Assembly: GCA_022577435.1 (NCBI GenBank)
Contig: JAKOON010000003.1
Location: 6,197,001 to 6,261,000, forward strand
Direction: 5' to 3'
Origin: Embiotoca jacksoni
Taxonomy: Eukaryota; Chordata; Actinopteri; Embiotocidae
DNA length: 64,000 nucleotides
Of the stretch, positions 11,023 through 23,712 are shown in pieces. The notes beneath the pieces were generated by a model. It was not told the origin of the DNA. It was given only the letters and a program-made list of their open reading frames with translations, and made no database searches. The translations under genes and the position numbers were made by a program. Within the stretch, counting starts at the first letter, position 1. Each line of letters opens with the position of its first letter.

Positions 11023-14000
11023 AATTTAAGCCGTGGCACTGTAATGTAGTTTTATGCTGTTTTTGAGCTTCTCTCGCTGAGATAAGGCTGTTTTTGAAAC
11101 ATTGTGTTTCCTGTGAAATTGTCCACACAAAGTGACTTGAAACCACTTTGTCCATGTCGTTTATCCCATTTGCCATAGTACTGATGAAGAAATTTGTTCG
11201 TAAACACTTAGTTTAAGCCGTGGCGCTGTGATGCAGTTTTACATTAGGCTGAGAAAGTGAGACTTGAAATGCTGTTTTCTGTGTAATTGCAGATACAAAG
11301 TGAAGCCACGTTGGCCATGTAGTGTATCCCATTTGCTGATGAAGAAATTTGTTCGTAAACACTTAGTTTAAGCCGTGGCACTGTAATGCAGTTTTACGCT
11401 GTTTTTGAGCTTCTCTCGCTGAGATAAGGCTGTTTTTGAAACATTGTGTTTCCTGTGAAATTGTCCACACAAAGTGACTTGAAGCCACTTTGTCCATGTA
11501 GTTTATCCCATTTGCCATAGTACTGATGAAGAAATTTGTTCGTAAACACTTAGTTTAAGCCGTGGCGCTGTGATGCAGTTTTACATTAGGCTGAGAAAGT
11601 GAGACTTAAAATGCTGTTTTCTGTCTAATTGCAGACACAAAGTGAAGCCACATTGGCCATATAGTGTATCCCATTTACTGTTGAAGAAATTTGTTCAGAA
11701 ACACTTAGTTTAAGCCGTGGCACTGTAATGCAGTTTTATGCTGTTTTTGAGCTTCTCTCGCTGAGATAAGGCTGTTTTTGAAACATTGTGTTTCCTGTGA
11801 AATTGTCTACACAAAGTGACTTGAAGCCACTTTGTCCATGTAGTTTATCCCATTTGCCATAGTACTGATGAAGAAATTTGTTCGTAAACACTTAGTTTAA
11901 GCCGTGGCGCTGTGATGCAGTTTTACATTAGGCTGAGAAAGTGAGACTTAGAATGCTGTTTTCTGTGTAATTGCAGATACAAAGTGAAGCCACATTGGCC
12001 ATGTAGTGTATCCCATTTGCTGTTGAAGAAATTTGTTCAGAAACACTTAGTTTAAGCCGTGGCACTGTAATGCAGTTTTATGCTGTTTTTGAGCTTCTCT
12101 CGCTGAGATAAGGCTGTTTTTGAAACATTGTGTTTCCTGTGAAATTGTCCACACAAAGTGACTTGAAACCACTTTGTCCATGTAGTTTATCCCATTTGCC
12201 ATAGTACTGATGAAGAAATTTGTTCGTAAACACTTAATTTAAGACGTGGCACTGTAATGTAGTTTTACGCTGTTTTTGAGCTTCTCTCGCTGAGATAAGG
12301 CTGTTTTTGAAACATTGTGTTTACTGTGAAATTGTCCACACAAAGTGACTTGAAGCCGCTTTGTCCATGTAGTTTATCCCATTTGCCATAGTACTGATGA
12401 AGAAATTTGTTCGTAAACACTTAGTTTAAGCCGTGGCGCTGTGATGCAGTTTTACATTAGGCTGAGAAAGCGAGACTTGAAATGCTGTTTTCTGTCTAAT
12501 TGCAGACACAAAGTGAAGCCATATTGGCCATGTAGTGTATCCCATTTACTGATGAAGAAATTGTTCGTAAACACTTAGTTTAAGCCGTGGCACTGTAATG
12601 CAGTTTTACGCTGTTTTTGAGCTTCTCTCGCTGAGATGAGGCTGTTTTTGAAACATTGTGTCTCCTGTGTAATTGTCCACACAAAGTGACTTGAAACCGC
12701 TTTCCCCATGTAGTGTATCCCATTTGCCAAAGTTCTGAGTATGAAACTTGTTTGTAAACACTTAGTTTAAGCCGTGGCACTGTTAAGCAGTTTTACATTA
12801 GGCTGAGAAAGTAAGACTTGAAATGCTGTTTTCTGTGTAATTGCAGACACAAAGTGAAGCCACATTGGCCATGCAGTGTATCCCATTTGCTGTTGAAGAA
12901 ATTTGTTCAGAAACACTTAGTTTAAGCCGTGGCACTGTAATGCAGTTTTATGCTGTTTTTGAGCTTCTCTCGCTGAGACAAGGCTGTTTTTGAAACATTG
13001 TGTTTACTGTGAAATTGTCCACACAAAGTGACTTGAAGCCACTTGGTCCATGTAGTTTATCCCATTTGCCATAGTACTGATGAAGAAATTTGTTCGTAAA
13101 CACTTAGTTTAAGCCGTGGCGCTGTGATGCAGTTTTACATTAGGCTGAGAAAGCGAGACTTGAAATGCTGTTTTCTGTCTAATTGCAGACACAAAGTGAA
13201 GCCACGTTGGCCATGTAGTGTATCCCATTTGCTGTTGAAGAAATTTTTTCAGAAACACTTAGTTTAAGCCGTGGCACTGTGATGCAGTTTTATATTAGGA
13301 TGAGAAAGTGAGAATTGAAATGCTGTTTTCTGTGTAATTGCAGACACAAAGTGACTTGAAGCCACTTTGTCCATGTAGTTTATCCCTTTTGCCATAGTAC
13401 TGATGAAGAAATTTGTTCGTAAACACTTAGTTTATGCCGTGACACTGTAATGTAGTTTTATGCTGTTTTTGAGCTTCTCTCGCTGAGATAAGGCTGTTTT
13501 TGAAACATTGTGTTTCCTGTGTAATTGTCCACACAAAGTGACTTGAAACCGCTTTCCCCATGTAGTGTATCCCATTTGCCAAAGTTCTGAGTATGAAACT
13601 TGTTTGTAAACACTTAGTTTAAGCCGTCGCGCTGTGATGCAGTTTTACATTAGGCTGAGAAAGTGAGACTTGAAATGCTGTTTTCTTTCTAATTGCAGAC
13701 ACAAAGTGAAGCCACATTGGCCATGTAGTGTATCCCATTTGCTGTTGAAGAAATTTGTTCAGAAACACTTAGTTTAAGCCGTGGCACTGTAATGCAGTTT
13801 TATGCTGTTTTTGAGCTTCTCTCGCTGAGATAAGGCTGTTTTTGAAACATTGTGTTTACTGTGAAATTGTCCACACAAAGTGACTTGAAGCCACTTTGTC
13901 CATGTAGTTTATCCCATTTGCCATAGTACTGATGAAGAAATTTGTTCGTAAACACTTAGTTTAAGCCGTGGCGCTGTGATGCAGTTTTACATTAGGCTGA

Positions 14001-15510
14001 GAAAGTGAGACTTAAAATGCTGTTTTCTGTGTAATTGCAGATACAAAGTGAAGCCACACTGGCCATGTAGTGTATCCCATTTACTGATGAAGAAATTGTT
14101 CGTAAACACTTAGTTTAAGCCGTGGCACTGTAATGCAGTTTTACGCTGTTTTTGAGCTTCTCTCGCTGAGATAAGGCTGTTTTTGAAACATTGTGTTTCC
14201 TGTGTAATTGTCCACACAAAGTGACTTGAAACCGCTTTGCCCACGTAGTGTATCCCATTTGCCAAAGTTCTGAGTATGAAACTTGTTTGTAAACACTTAG
14301 TTTAAGCCGTGGCGCTGTGATGCAGTTTTACATTAGGCTGAGAAAATGAGACTTAGAATGCTGTTTTCTGTGTAATTGCAGATACAAAGCGAAGCCAAAT
14401 TGGCCATGTAGTGTATCCCATTTGCTGATGAAGAAATTGTTCGTAAACACTTAGTTTAAGCCGTGGCACTGTAATGCAGTTTTACGCTGTTTTTGAGCTT
14501 CTCTCGCTGAGATAAGGCTGTTTTTGAAACATTGTGTTTCCTGTGAAATTGTCCACACAGAGTGACTTGAAGCCACTTTGTCCATGTAGTTTATCCCATT
14601 TGCCATAGTACTGATGAAGAAATTTGTTCGTAAACACTTAGTTTAAGCCGTGGCACTGTAATGTAGTTTTATGCTGTTTTTGAGCTTCTCTCGCTGAGAT
14701 AAGGCTGTTTTTGAAACATTGTGTTTCCTGTGTAATTGTCCACACAAAGTGACTTGAAACCACTTTCCCCATGTAGTGTATCCCATTTGCCAAAGTTCTG
14801 AGTATGAAACTTGTTTGTAAACACTTAGTTTAAGCCGTGGCGCTGTGATGCAGTTTTACATTAGGCTGAGAAAGTGAGACTTGAAATGCTGTTTTCTGTC
14901 TAATTGCAGACACAAAGTGAAGCCACATTGGCCATGCAGTGTATCCCATTTGCTGTTGAAGAAATTTGTTCAGAAACACTTAGTTTAAGCCGTGGCACTG
15001 TAATGCAGTTTTATGCTGTTTTTGAGCTTCTCTCCCTGAGGCAAGGCTGTTTTTGAAACATTGTGTTTACTGTGAAATTGTCCACACAAAGTGACTTGAA
15101 GCCACTTTGTCCATGTAGTTTATCCCATTTGCCATAGTACTGATGAAGAAATTTGTTCGTAAACACTTAGTTTAAGCCGTGGCGCTGTGATGCAGTTTTA
15201 CATTAGGCTGAGAAAGTGAGACTTAGAATGCTGTTTTCTGTGTAATTGCAGATACAAAGTGAAGCCACATTGGCCATGTAGTGTATCCCATTTGCTGTTG
15301 AAGAAATTTGTTCAGAAACACTTAGTTTAAGCCGTGGCACTGTAATGCAGTTTTATGCTGCTTTTGAGCTTCTCTCGCTGAGATAAGGCTGTTTTTGAAA
15401 CATTGTGTTTCCTGTGAAATTGTCCACACAAAGTGACTTGAAACCACTTTGTCCATGTACTTTATCCCATTTGCCATAGTACTGATGAAGAAATTTGTTC
15501 GTAAACACTT
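11023..15510. repeat. Left HOR unit 3: 26 monomers, 4488 bp
   Basis: It follows unit 2 monomer for monomer up to the A2 at 14112, then has three extra monomers at 14299 (B, 154 bp), 14453 (A) and 14640 (A2), 528 bp in total, before rejoining the unit 2 order at 14827. The extra segment matches unit 1 near 5851-6378, including GCCCACGTAG at 14240 and 5790 and AAAGCGAAGCC. The end of the unit is set by AATTTAAGCC at 15511, the same variant anchor that begins units 2 and 3. Confidence 0.9.
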
Positions 15511-16908
15511 AATTTAAGCCGTGGCACTGTAATGTAGTTTTATGCTGTTTTTGAGCTTCTCTCGCTGAGATAAGGCTGTTTTTGAAACATTGTGTTTACT
15601 GTGAAATTGTCCACACAAAGTGACTTGAAACCACTTTGTCCATGTACTTTATCCCATTTGCCATAGTACTGATGAAGAAATTTGTTCGTAAAACTTAGTT
15701 TAAGACGTGGCACTGTAATGCAGTTTTAAATTAGGCTGAGAAAGTGAGACTTGAAATGCTGTTTTCTGTGTAATTGCAGATACAAAGTGAAGCCACATTG
15801 GCCATGTAGTGTATCCCATTTGCTGATGAAGAAATTGTTCGTAAACACTTACTTTAAGCCGTGGCACTGTAATGCATTTTTATGTTATTTTTGAGCTTCT
15901 CTCGCTGGGATAAGGCTGTTTTTGTAACATTATGTTTCCTGTGTAAATGTCCACACAAAGTGACTTGAAACCGCTTTGCCCATGTAGTTTATCCCATTTG
16001 CCATAGGTCTGAGTATGAAACTTGTTTGTAAACACTTAGTTTAAGCCGTCGCGCTGTGATGCAGTTTTACATTAGGCTGAGAAAGTGAGACTTGAAATGC
16101 TGTTTTCTGTCTAATTGCAGACACAAAGTGAAGCCACATTGGCCATGTAGTGTATCCCATTTGCTGTTGAAGAAATTATGTTCAGAAACACTTAGTTTAA
16201 GCCGTGGCACTGTAATGCAGTTTTATGCTGTTTTTGAGCTTCTCTCGCTGAGATAAGGCTGTTTTTGAAACATTGTGTTTCCTGTGAAATTGTCCACACA
16301 AAGTGACTTGAAGCCACTTTGTCCATGTAGTTTATCGCATTTGCCATAGTACTGATGAAGAAATTTGTTCGTAAACACTTAGTTTAAGCCGTGGCACTGT
16401 AATGCAGTTTTACGCTGTTTTTGAGCTTCTCTCGCTGAGATAAGGCTGTTTTTGAAACATTGTGTTTCCTGTGTAATTGTCCACACAAAGTGACTTGAAA
16501 CCGCTTTGCCCATGTAGTGTATCCCATTTGCCAAAGTTCTGAGTATGAAACTTGTTTGTAAACACTTAGTTTAAGCCGTGGCGCTGTGATGCAGTTTTAC
16601 ATTAGGCTGAGAAAGTGAGACTTAGAATGCTGTTTTCTGTGTAATTGCAGATACAAAGTGAAGCCAAATTGGCCATGTAGTGTATCCCATTTGCTGATGA
16701 AGAAATTGTTCGTAAACACTTAGTTTAAGCCGTGGCACTGTAATGCAGTTTTACGCTGTTTTTGAGCTTCTCTCGCTGAGATAAGGCTGTTTTTGAAACA
16801 TTGTGTTTCCTGTGAAATTGTCCACACAGAGTGACTTGAAGCCACTTTGTCCATGTAGTTTATCCCATTTGCCATAGTACTGATGAAGAAATTTGTTCGT
16901 AAACACTT
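15511..16908. repeat. Rearranged A/B block, 8 monomers
   Basis: Starts: 15511 (A, 186 bp, ends GTAAAACTTAG), 15697 (B, with TTTTAAATTAGG), 15851 (undeleted A3-like), 16038 (B, 156 bp, GAAATTATGTTCAG), 16194 (A, with a private TTTATCGCATTT), 16381 (A2), 16568 (B with CCAAATTGG) and 16722 (A). The period-4.5-kb order of units 1-3 ends here. The block has more private variants than its neighbours and looks like an older, less homogenised join. Confidence 0.83.
15851..16037. repeat. A3-like monomer without the front shortening, 187 bp
   Basis: It shares GCATTTTTATGTTATTTTT and CGCTGGGATAAGG with A3 but keeps the undeleted GAGCTTCTCTCGCTGGG, so it has the full 187-bp length. It also has private changes: GTAACATTATG, GTAAATGTCC, and an ACTTTAAGCC anchor. 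It reads as a structural intermediate between A and A3. I saw only this one copy. Confidence 0.8.
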
Positions 16909-19791
16909 AGTTTAAGCCGTGGCGCTGTGATGCAGTTTTATATTAGGCTGAGAAAGTGAGAATTGAAATGCTGTTTTCTGTGTAATTGCAGATACAATGT
17001 GAAGCCACATTGGCCATGTAGTGTATCCCATTTACTGATGAAGAAATTGTTCGTAAACACTTAGTTTAAGCCGTGGCACTGTAATGCATTTTTATGTTAT
17101 TTTTGAGATTCTCGCTGGTATAAGGCTGTTTTTGAAACATTGTGTTTCCTGTGTAATTGTCCACACAAAGTGACTTGAAACCGCTTTGCCCATGTAGTTT
17201 ATCCCATTTGCCATAGGTCTGAGTATGAAACTTGTTTGTAAACACTTAGTTTAAGCCGTGGCGCTGTGATGCAGTTTTACATTAGGCTGAGAAAGTGAGA
17301 CTTGAAATGCTGTTTTCTGTCTAATTGCAGACACAAAGTGAAGACACATTGGCAATGCATTGTATCCCATTTGCTGTTGAAGAAATTTGTTCAGAAACAC
17401 TTAGTTTAAGCCGTGGCACTGTAATGCAGTTTTATGCTGTTTTTGAGCTTCTCTCGCTGAGATAAGGCTGTTTTTGAAACATTGTGTTTCCTGTGAAATT
17501 GTCCACACAAAGTGACTTGAAACCACTTTGTCCATGTAGTTTATCCCATTTGCCATAGTACTGATGAAGAAATTTGTTCGTAAACACTTAGTTTAAGCCG
17601 TCGCGCTGTGATGCAGTTTTACATTAGGCTGAGAAAGTGAGACTTGAAATGCTGTTTTCTGTCTAATTGCAGACACAAAGTGAAGCCACGTTGGCCATGT
17701 AGTGTACCCCATTTGCTGATGGAGAAATTTGTTCGTAAACACTTAGTTTAAGCCGTGGCACTGTAATGTAGTTTTACGCTGTTTTTGAGCTTCTCTCGCT
17801 GAGATAAGGCTGTTTTTGAAACATTGTGTTTCCTGTGAAATTGTCCACACAAAGTGACTTGAAGCCACTTTGTCCATGTCGTTTATCCCATTTGCCATAG
17901 TACTGATGAAGAAATTTGTTCGTAAACACTTAGTTTAAGCCGTGGCGCTGTGATGCAGTTTTACATTAGGCTGAGAAAGTGAGACTTAGAATGCTGTTTT
18001 CTGTGCAATTGCAGATACAAAGTGAAGCCACATTGGCCATGTAGTGTATCCCATTTGCTGATGAAGAAATTGTTCGTAAACACTTAGTTTAAGCCATGGC
18101 ACTGTAATGCAGTTTTACGCTGTTTTTGAGCTTCTCTCGCTGAGATAAGGCTGTTTTTGAAACATTATGTTTCCTGTGAAATTGTCCACACAAAGTGACT
18201 TGAAGCCACTTTGTCCATGTCGTTTATCCCATTTGCCATAGTACTGATGAAGAAATTTGTTCGTAAAACTTAGTTTAAGCCGTGGCACTGTAATGCAGTT
18301 TTACATTAGGCTGAGAATGTGAGACTTGAAATGCTGTTTTCTGTGTAATTGCAGATACAATGTGAAGCCACATTGGCCATGTAGTGTATCCCATTTACTG
18401 ATGAAGAAATTGTTCGTAAACACTTAGTTTAAGCCGTGGCACTGTAATGCATTTTTATGTTATTTTTGAGATTCTCGCTGGGATAAGGCTGTTTTTGAAA
18501 CATTGTGTTTCCTGTGTAATTGTCCACACAAAGTGACTTGAAACCGCTTTGCCCATGTAGTTTATCCCATTTGCCATAGGTCTGAGTATGAAACTTGTTT
18601 GTAAACACTTAGTTTAAGCCGTGGCGCTGTGATGCAGTTTTACATTAGGCTGAGAAAGTGAGACTTGAAATGCTGTTTTCTGTCTAATTGCAGACACAAA
18701 GTGAAGACACATTGGCCATGCATTGTATCCCATTTGCTGTTGAAGAAATTTGTTCAGAAACACTTAGTTTAAGCCGTGGCACTGTAATGCAGTTTTATGC
18801 TGTTTTTGAGCTTCTCTCGCTGAGATAAGGCTGTTTTTGAAACATTGTGTTTCCTGTGAAATTGTCCACACAAAGTGACTTGAAACCACTTTGTCCATGT
18901 CGTTTATCCCATTTGCCATAGTACTGATGAAGAAATTTGTTCGTAAACACTTAGTTTAAGCCGTGGCGCTGTGATGCAGTTTTACATTAGGCTGAGAAAG
19001 TGAGACTTGAAATGCTGTTTTCTGTGTAATTGCAGATACAAAGTGAAGCCACGTTGGCCATGTAGTGTATCCCATTTGCTGATGAAGAAATTTGTTCGTA
19101 AACACTTAGTTTAAGCCGTGGCACTGTAATGCAGTTTTACGCTGTTTTTGAGCTTCTCTCGCTGAGATAAGGCTGTTTTTGAAACATTGTGTTTCCTGTG
19201 AAATTGTCCACACAAAGTGACTTGAAGCCACTTTGTCCATGTAGTTTATCCCATTTGCCATAGTACTGATGAAGAAATTTGTTCGTAAACACTTAGTTTA
19301 AGCCGTGGCGCTGTGATGCAGTTTTACATTAGGCTGAGAAAGTGAGACTTAAAATGCTGTTTTCTGTCTAATTGCAGACACAAAGTGAAGCCACATTGGC
19401 CATATAGTGTATCCCATTTACTGTTGAAGAAATTTGTTCAGAAACACTTAGTTTAAGCCGTGGCACTGTAATGCAGTTTTATGCTGTTTTTGAGCTTCTC
19501 TCGCTGAGATAAGGCTGTTTTTGAAACATTGTGTTTCCTGTGAAATTGTCTACACAAAGTGACTTGAAGCCACTTTGTCCATGTAGTTTATCCCATTTGC
19601 CATAGTACTGATGAAGAAATTTGTTCGTAAACACTTAGTTTAAGCCGTGGCGCTGTGATGCAGTTTTACATTAGGCTGAGAAAGTGAGACTTAGAATGCT
19701 GTTTTCTGTGTAATTGCAGATACAAAGTGAAGCCACATTGGCCATGTAGTGTATCCCATTTGCTGTTGAAGAAATTTGTTCAGAAACACTT
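16909..19791. repeat. Copy of the 717-3260 region with an extra dimer, 17 monomers
   Basis: Starts: 16909 (B*), 17063 (A3), 17248, 17403, 17590, 17745, 17932 (B), 18086 (A, 186 bp), 18272 (B*), 18426 (A3), 18611, 18766, 18953, 19108, 19295, 19450 and 19637. It tracks 717 onward at an offset of 16192 and, after 18272, tracks 1740 onward at 16532. The shift of about 341 bp is one extra B/A dimer. Shared rare marks include GGCAATGCATTG (1159 and 17351), GTAAAACTTAG before the second B*, and CCATATAGTG (19403). Confidence 0.87.
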
Positions 19792-20640
19792 ACTTTAAGC
19801 CGTGGCACTGTAATGCAGTTTTATGCTGTTTTTGAGCTTCTCTCGCTGAGATAAGGCTGTTTTTGAAACATTGTGTTTCCTGTGAAATTGTCCACACAAA
19901 GTGACTTGAAGCCACTTTGTCCATGTAGTTTATCCCATTTGCCATAGTACTGATGAAGAAATTTGTTCGTAAACACTTAGTTTAAGCCGTGGCGCTGTGA
20001 TGCAGTTTTACATTAGGCTGAGAAAGCGAGACTTGAAATGCTGTTTTCTGTCTAATTGCAGACACAAAGTGAAGCCACATTGGCCATGTAGTGTATCCCA
20101 TTTGCTGTTCAAGAAATTTTTTCAGGAACACTTAGTTTAAGCCGTGGCACTGTGATGCAGTTTTATATTAGGATGAGAAAGTGAGAATTGAAATGCTGTT
20201 TTCTGTGTAATTGCAGACACAAAGTGACTTGAAGCCACTTTGCCCATGTAGTGTATCCCATTTACCAAAGTTCTGAGTATGAAACTTGTTTGTAAACACT
20301 TAGTTTAAGCCGTGTCGCTGTGATGCAGTTTTACATTAGGCTGAGAAAGTGAGACTTGAAATGCTGTTTTCTGTGTAATTGCAGATACAATGTGAAGCCA
20401 CATTGGCCATGTAGTGTATCCCATTTACTGATGAAGAAATTGTTCGTAAACACTTAGTTTAAGCCGTGGCACTGTAATGCATTTTTATGTTATTTTTGAG
20501 ATTCTCGCTGGGATAAGGCTGTTTTTGAAACATTGTGTTTCCTGTGTAATTGTCCACACAAAGTGACTTGAAACCGCTTTGCCCATGTAGTTTATCCCAT
20601 TTGCCATAGGTCTGAGTATGAAACTTGTTTGTAAACACTT
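19792..20640. repeat. A/B linker block ahead of the 1536-bp tandem, 5 monomers
   Basis: Starts: 19792 (A), 19979 (B with CTGTTCAAGAAATTTTTTCAG), 20134 (168-bp hybrid with an A2-like tail, TTTACCAAAGTTCTGAG), 20302 (B*, GTGTCGCTG) and 20456 (A3). The 20134 monomer joins the B-front hybrid class directly to the A2 tail, skipping two monomers that are present in the related 24210-24752 stretch. Confidence 0.83.
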
Positions 20641-22176
20641 AGTTTAAGCCGTGGCGCTGTGATGCAGTTTTACATTAGGCTGAGAAAGTGAGACTTGAAA
20701 TGCTGTTTTCTGTCTAATTGCAGACACAAAGTGAAGACACATTGGCCATGCATTGTATCCCATTTGCTGTTGAAGAAATTTGTTCAGAAACACTTAGTTT
20801 AAGCCGTGGCACTGTAATGCAGTTTTATGCTGTTTTTGAGCTTCTCTCGCTGAGATAAGGCTGTTTTTGAAACATTGTGTTTCCTGTGAAATTGTCCACA
20901 CAAAGTGACTTGAAACCACTTTGTCCATGTACTTTATCCCATTTGCCATAGTACTGATGAAGAAATTTGTTCGTAAACACTTAGTTTAAGCCGTCGCGCT
21001 GTGATGCAGTTTTACATTAGGCTGAGAAAGTGAGACTTGAAATGCTGTTTTCTGTCTAATTGCAGACACAAAGTGAAGCCACGTTGGCCATGTAGTGTAT
21101 CCCATTTGCTGATGAAGAAATTTGTTCGTAAACACTTAGTTTAAGCCGTGGCACTGTAATGCAGTTTTACGCTGTTTTTGAGCTTCTCTCGCTGAGATAA
21201 GGCTGTTTTTGAAACATTGTGTTTCCTGTGAAATTGTCCACACAAAGTGACTTGAAGCCACTTTGTCCATGTCGTTTATCCCATTTGCCATAGTACTGAT
21301 GAAGAAATTTGTTCGTAAACACTTAGTTTAAGCCGTAGCGCTGTGATGCAGTTTTATATTAGGCTGAGAAAGTGAGAATTGAAATGCTGTTTTCTGTCTA
21401 ATTGCAGACACAAATTGAAGCCACATTGGCCATGTAGTGTATCCCATTTGCTGTTGAAGAAATTTTTTCAGAAACACTTAGTTTAAGCCGTGGCACTGTG
21501 ATGCAGTTTTATATTAGGATGAGAAAGTGAGAATTAAAATGCTGTTTTCTGTGTAATTGCAGACACAAAGTGACTTGAAGCCACTTTGTCCATGTAGTTT
21601 ATCCCTTTTGCCATAGTACTGATGAAGAAATTTGTTCGTAAACACTTAGTTTATGCCGTGACACTGTAATGTAGTTTTATGCTGTTTTTGAGCTTCTCTC
21701 GCTGAGATAAGGCTGTTTTTGAAACATTGTGTTTACTGTGAAATTGTCCACACAAAGTGACTTGAAGCCACTTTGTCCATGTAGTTTATCCCATTTGCCA
21801 TAGTACTGATGAAGAAATTTGTTCGTAAACACTTAGTTTAAGCCGTGGCGCTGTGATGCAGTTTTACATTAGGCTGAGAAAGTGAGACTTAAAATGCTGT
21901 TTTCTGTCTAATTGCAGACACAAAGTGAAGCCACATTGGCCATATAGTGTATCCCATTTACTGTTGAAGAAATTTGTTCAGAAACACTTAGTTTAAGCCG
22001 TGGCACTGTAATGCAGTTTTATGCTGTTTTTGAGCTTCTCTCGCTGAGATAAGGCTGTTTTTGAAACATTGTGTTTCCTGTGAAATTGTCTACACAAAGT
22101 GACTTGAAGCCACTTTGTCCATGTAGTTTATCCCATTTGCCATAGTACTGATGAAGAAATTTGTTCGTAAACACTT
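20641..22176. repeat. 9-monomer unit, 1536 bp, copy 1
   Basis: Starts: 20641 (B, GAAGACACATTGGCCATGC), 20796 (A, CATGTACTTTATCCC), 20983 (B, GCCGTCGCGCTG), 21138 (A), 21325 (B, GCCGTAGCGCTG), 21480 (168-bp hybrid), 21648 (A), 21835 (B, CCATATAGTG) and 21990 (A). The ordered set of private variants identifies the unit and recurs at +1536. Confidence 0.9.
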
Positions 22177-23712
22177 AGTTTAAGCCGTGGCGCTGTGATG
22201 CAGTTTTACATTAGGCTGAGAAAGTGAGACTTGAAATGCTGTTTTCTGTCTAATTGCAGACACAAAGTGAAGACACATTGGCCATGCATTGTATCCCATT
22301 TGCTGTTGAAGAAATTTGTTCAGAAACACTTAGTTTAAGCCGTGGCACTGTAATGCAGTTTTATGCTGTTTTTGAGCTTCTCTCGCTGAGATAAGGCTGT
22401 TTTTGAAACATTGTGTTTCCTGTGAAATTGTCCACACAAAGTGACTTGAAACCACTTTGTCCATGTACTTTATCCCATTTGCCATAGTACTGATGAAGAA
22501 ATTTGTTCGTAAACACTTAGTTTAAGCCGTCGCGCTGTGATGCAGTTTTACATTAGGCTGAGAAAGTGAGACTTGAAATGCTGTTTTCTGTCTAATTGCA
22601 GACACAAAGTGAAGCCACGTTGGCCATGTAGTGTATCCCATTTGCTGATGAAGAAATTTGTTCGTAAACACTTAGTTTAAGCCGTGGCACTGTAATGCAG
22701 TTTTACGCTGTTTTTGAGCTTCTCTCGCTGAGATAAGGCTGTTTTTGAAACATTGTGTTTCCTGTGAAATTGTCCACACAAAGTGACTTGAAGCCACTTT
22801 GTCCATGTCGTTTATCCCATTTGCCATAGTACTGATGAAGAAATTTGTTCGTAAACACTTAGTTTAAGCCGTAGCGCTGTGATGCAGTTTTATATTAGGC
22901 TGAGAAAGTGAGAATTGAAATGCTGTTTTCTGTCTAATTGCAGACACAAATTGAAGCCACATTGGCCATGTAGTGTATCCCATTTGCTGTTGAAGAAATT
23001 TTTTCAGAAACACTTAGTTTAAGCCGTGGCACTGTGATGCAGTTTTATATTAGGATGAGAAAGTGAGAATTAAAATGCTGTTTTCTGTGTAATTGCAGAC
23101 ACAAAGTGACTTGAAGCCACTTTGTCCATGTAGTTTATCCCTTTTGCCATAGTACTGATGAAGAAATTTGTTCGTAAACACTTAGTTTATGCCGTGACAC
23201 TGTAATGTAGTTTTATGCTGTTTTTGAGCTTCTCTCGCTGAGATAAGGCTGTTTTTGAAACATTGTGTTTACTGTGAAATTGTCCACACAAAGTGACTTG
23301 AAGCCACTTTGTCCATGTAGTTTATCCCATTTGCCATAGTACTGATGAAGAAATTTGTTCGTAAACACTTAGTTTAAGCCGTGGCGCTGTGATGCAGTTT
23401 TACATTAGGCTGAGAAAGTGAGACTTAAAATGCTGTTTTCTGTCTAATTGCAGACACAAAGTGAAGCCACATTGGCCATATAGTGTATCCCATTTACTGT
23501 TGAAGAAATTTGTTCAGAAACACTTAGTTTAAGCCGTGGCACTGTAATGCAGTTTTATGCTGTTTTTGAGCTTCTCTCGCTGAGATAAGGCTGTTTTTGA
23601 AACATTGTGTTTCCTGTGAAATTGTCTACACAAAGTGACTTGAAGCCACTTTGTCCATGTAGTTTATCCCATTTGCCATAGTACTGATGAAGAAATTTGT
23701 TCGTAAACACTT
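22177..23712. repeat. 9-monomer unit, 1536 bp, copy 2
   Basis: A direct tandem repeat of 20641-22176 with every variant monomer in the same order (22177, 22332, 22519, 22674, 22861, 23016, 23184, 23371, 23526). The match ends at 23713, where the next B monomer is of the TTAGAATG...GATACAAAG kind. Partial copies of the unit start at 25092, 26970, 30599 and 35523. Confidence 0.9.

Noticed and set aside
16568..16721. GCCAAATTGGC in some B monomers as a nuclear factor I site
   Set aside because: The NFI consensus is TTGGC-N5-GCCAA; here the half sites are reversed in order and spaced by one base.
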